Origin: Agaribacillus aureus
GTDB taxonomy: Bacteria; Bacteroidota; Bacteroidia; Cytophagales; Cyclobacteriaceae
Direction: 5' to 3'
NCBI GenBank assembly: GCA_030442055.1
Contig: JAUJEB010000004.1
Coordinates: 834,716 to 898,715, forward strand
DNA length: 64,000 bases
The notes below the pieces were generated by a model that had not been told where the DNA came from, did not search any database, and saw only the letters and a program-made list of their open reading frames with translations. The translations under genes and the position numbers were made by a program. Each line of letters starts with the position of its first letter. Within the stretch, counting starts at the first letter, position 1. Positions 61,705-64,000 of the stretch are shown in pieces.

Positions 61705-64000
61705 TTAAAAATCATCTTCATCCAAATCGGCTATAAAATGAGCTTTTTTTATCTCTTGCTGCTGGCTTTCCTGCAAAGAGATGTATTTAAGTTGTCCTAT
61801 TGGAAGGTCCGGCGACTTTATCACCCCTTCAAGTAAAGCTTCCAGGTGATGGGCCATCCGCTCTATGCGAGCCGGTTTAAATATATCTGTGTTGTACTCC
61901 AGGTCAACACCCAACTGACCACCTTGATTAAAGAACTGGAATCGTAAATCTCCCTTGCTGATCTTCAGACCTACCCCCAATGACGATACTTCAACACCGG
62001 ACATAGTTGGTAAATCATCGGTATGAACCTCTACGTTCTGTAAAACCATCGCTACATCAAAGAAGGGGGTGCGAGATGGATCTTCTTTCACACCTAGTTC
62101 CTCAACCAGCTTGTCAAATGGATACTGCTGGTGGGCAAAGCCTTCTAGGCTAACTGCCTTCACCTTACCTAATAACTCTTTAAAACTCTCTTCCCCTGAG
62201 ATCTGTACTCGTAAAGCCAAAGTGTTCAGATAGTAACCAATCTGATCCTCTAAGTCCAGGTGCTCACGGCCTGCTACCGGGGTCCCTACAATGAGGTCTT
62301 TTTGACCCGTGTAACGATATAGTAACACATAAACCGTGCTCAGCAATACCATGAACAACGTAACGCCCTCCTGGTCTCCCATCATCTTAAGCTTGCCACT
62401 CAACCCCGGGTCCAACACCAGCGACACGTTATCACCATTGTAGGTCTTCACTGACGGTCGCGGGTAATCTGTCGGTAATTCCAACAACGGCAGCTCTCCC
62501 GATAATTGATCCATCCAGTAAGTATGATGACTCCTCAGCCGATCGCCAGATAACTGACCCATCTGCCAATGTGCATAATCCTTGTAATGGATAGACAGCG
62601 GCCGAAGAGGATTCGACTCTCCCGATACATCAGCATTATATAACAACAACACCTCCTTGAAAAGTACCTGCATCGACCATTCATCTGATACAATATGATG
62701 CATGCTCATCGCAAATACATACGATGTCTCTTCTATCTGTAATAACTTCACCCGCAACAACGGACCGGTCGATAAATCAAATGCCATGCCTGCCATCTGC
62801 TCGGATATTTGTTTCGCACGCTCAACAGCCTGTGGATCATCGCGCAAGTCTTCATAGTCCAACTCAAATCCACTCTCCTCAACAGAGAGTATCTTCTGAC
62901 GGGGTTCCCCCTCTACAACCACAAATACAGTCCTCAAACTCTCATGACGCCCTACCAGACTCAAAAATGAAGCTCGCAAAGACTTCACCGATACAGAGCC
63001 TTCAAGCCGGTAAGCTATCAAACCATTAAAGGCAAGCGCATCTTGCTGGTGCTGTTCGAGCACCCAAAGCCTTCGCTGACCGTGGGATAGCGCATAGTCC
63101 TCCTGAATAGCTATCGGCTCTATCTCCTCATATACCTCTCGTTGCTGCGCACGAATAAGCGCAGCCTGACCCGCCAGCGTCGGTTGAGAAAACAAATCTC
63201 CGATCTTTAACAAAACCTCAAACTCCTTGTAGATATGTGACACCAACTGCATCGCTTTCAGAGAAGAACCATCCAAAGCAAAAAAAGATGCCTTACGACT
63301 AATCCGGCGATCTCCCAAAACAACCTGCCAGATCTCCGATAAACGCAACTCCAACTCATCAACAGGAGGCTCGTAATCCGTATCCTCCAAAGCTATAGGC
63401 TTAGGTAACAACTTCCTGTCTACCTTCCCGTTCACATTCAACGGAAATTCATCCAACCAAACATAGTAGGACGGAAAATACTCAGCATTCAACCCAATCG
63501 ACAACTCCATCCTGAACCAGTCCGATACACGCTCCTGACCTGTATAGTAACATATCAGCTCCTGCTGGTAATCTTCATCCTGGTCTACCACCAACTCCAC
63601 CTGATCCACGCCTGGCAACGCCAACAAGGCTGAAGACACCTCCGACAACTCAACACGTACCCCATGGAGCTTCACCTGATCATCCTTACGACCTAACACT
63701 TCCAAACTCCCATCCTCACGGTAACGGCCAAGATCTCCTGTACGACAAACTATGTCCTCCCGGTCTTCTACCAAAGGGTTCTGTACAAATAAATTCGCTG
63801 TCATAGCCGCATCATGCCAATAACCCTTGCTCATGTAACGACTCTTCAGATAAATTTCCCCAATCTCTCCTACCTGGCAGATATGATCACCGTTGATCAC
63901 TCCTACAAGAGCATGGCTGATCGGATACCCTACCGGGATAAGCTCTCCAGGCTGCCAAACATGTTCCGCATCAAGCCTGTAACAGGTCTTCAAAATCGTT
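61705..64000 (-). CDS. Nonribosomal peptide synthetase, C-terminal part (A-PCP-C)
   Basis: The 3' part of an NRPS gene whose 5' end lies beyond the window; the frame is open to the edge, so the TTG at 63993 is not a real start. Within 762 residues: the adenylation domain from about motif A5-A6 (VGEIGEIYLKSRYMSKGYW), A7 CRTGDLGR (83-90), A8 GRKDDQVKLHGVRVEL, A10 NVNGKVDRK; a carrier domain with LDGSSLKAMQL (Ser244 for phosphopantetheine); and a condensation domain with LSHGQRRLW, HHIVSDEW (His433, Asp437), YKDYAHWQ and IGYYLNTLALRV. The protein ends after the condensation domain with an acidic tail, ADLDEDDF. The C-A binding pocket lies outside the window. Confidence 0.93.
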   Translation of the reverse strand, partial: TILKTCYRLDAEHVWQPGELIPVGYPISHALVGVINGDHICQVGEIGEIYLKSRYMSKGYWHDAAMTANLFVQNPLVEDREDIVCRTGDLGRYREDGSLEVLGRKDDQVKLHGVRVELSEVSSALLALPGVDQVELVVDQDEDYQQELICYYTGQERVSDWFRMELSIGLNAEYFPSYYVWLDEFPLNVNGKVDRKLLPKPIALEDTDYEPPVDELELRLSEIWQVVLGDRRISRKASFFALDGSSLKAMQLVSHIYKEFEVLLKIGDLFSQPTLAGQAALIRAQQREVYEEIEPIAIQEDYALSHGQRRLWVLEQHQQDALAFNGLIAYRLEGSVSVKSLRASFLSLVGRHESLRTVFVVVEGEPRQKILSVEESGFELDYEDLRDDPQAVERAKQISEQMAGMAFDLSTGPLLRVKLLQIEETSYVFAMSMHHIVSDEWSMQVLFKEVLLLYNADVSGESNPLRPLSIHYKDYAHWQMGQLSGDRLRSHHTYWMDQLSGELPLLELPTDYPRPSVKTYNGDNVSLVLDPGLSGKLKMMGDQEGVTLFMVLLSTVYVLLYRYTGQKDLIVGTPVAGREHLDLEDQIGYYLNTLALRVQISGEESFKELLGKVKAVSLEGFAHQQYPFDKLVEELGVKEDPSRTPFFDVAMVLQNVEVHTDDLPTMSGVEVSSLGVGLKISKGDLRFQFFNQGGQLGVDLEYNTDIFKPARIERMAHHLEALLEGVIKSPDLPIGQLKYISLQESQQQEIKKAHFIADLDEDDF

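Overview
The window comes from a member of the Bacteroidota, probably a free-living, perhaps marine, Cytophagales-type bacterium. The evidence is a TonB receptor, many lipoprotein signals of the x-x-C type, FtsX-like MacB permeases, a NagB/PIG-L fusion, abundant sulfatases, PSCyt/DUF1549-DUF1553 plus DUF1501 pairs, and weak or absent Shine-Dalgarno sequences. No rRNA, tRNA, CRISPR array or intact insertion sequence was seen.

Layout. (1) 1-5.3 kb: the end of a TonB-dependent receptor, an ABC-transporter-type permease and a GNAT acetyltransferase. (2) 5.3-39.4 kb: a very large catabolic locus for N-acetylated, sulfated sugars. It holds a GH109-type oxidoreductase/glycosidase, a GDSL esterase, an N-acetylhexosamine kinase, a LacI regulator, a DUF5107-TPR protein, a DUF4434 protein, an AGE-type epimerase, an operon sulfatase-SDR-enolase-NTF2/RidA-creatininase, a ten-gene operon of mostly exported enzymes with an SSS symporter, and an operon NagB/PIG-L-ROK kinase-sulfatase-DUF1080. 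(3) 39.9-44.8 kb: a PSCyt1/DUF1549/LamG/DUF1553 protein and its DUF1501 partner, separated by a GC-rich repeat-like insert. (4) 45.1-49.5 kb: an EndoQ-like PHP nuclease fused to a UvrD helicase, then a DUF4142 protein and a cupredoxin. (5) 49.9-64 kb: an AT-rich surface-glycan or natural-product island with two sulfotransferases, a plant-type GDP-mannose 3,5-epimerase homologue, three glycosyltransferase-like proteins, two methyltransferases, an S51 peptidase, two copies of an unknown small protein, and the 3' end of an NRPS gene that runs off the window.

Two things stand out. First, the operon at 22.0-33.3 kb encodes, nearly all with export signals, a set of enzymes that can be read as a periplasmic oxidative route for amino sugars: PQQ-type dehydrogenase/cytochrome c, SMP-30 lactonase, COG3964-type deacetylase, SelA/DgaE-like PLP ammonia-lyase (Tat signal), two RidA imine deaminases and a RraA-type aldolase, followed by a membrane acyltransferase-like protein and a sodium symporter. 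This is an inference from family functions and order. Second, five near-identical 14-bp operators (TGTGNNCGNNCACA) lie upstream of the lacI/kinase pair, the DUF5107 gene, the sulfatase operon, the ten-gene operon and the nagB operon, which ties the locus into one LacI-type regulon.
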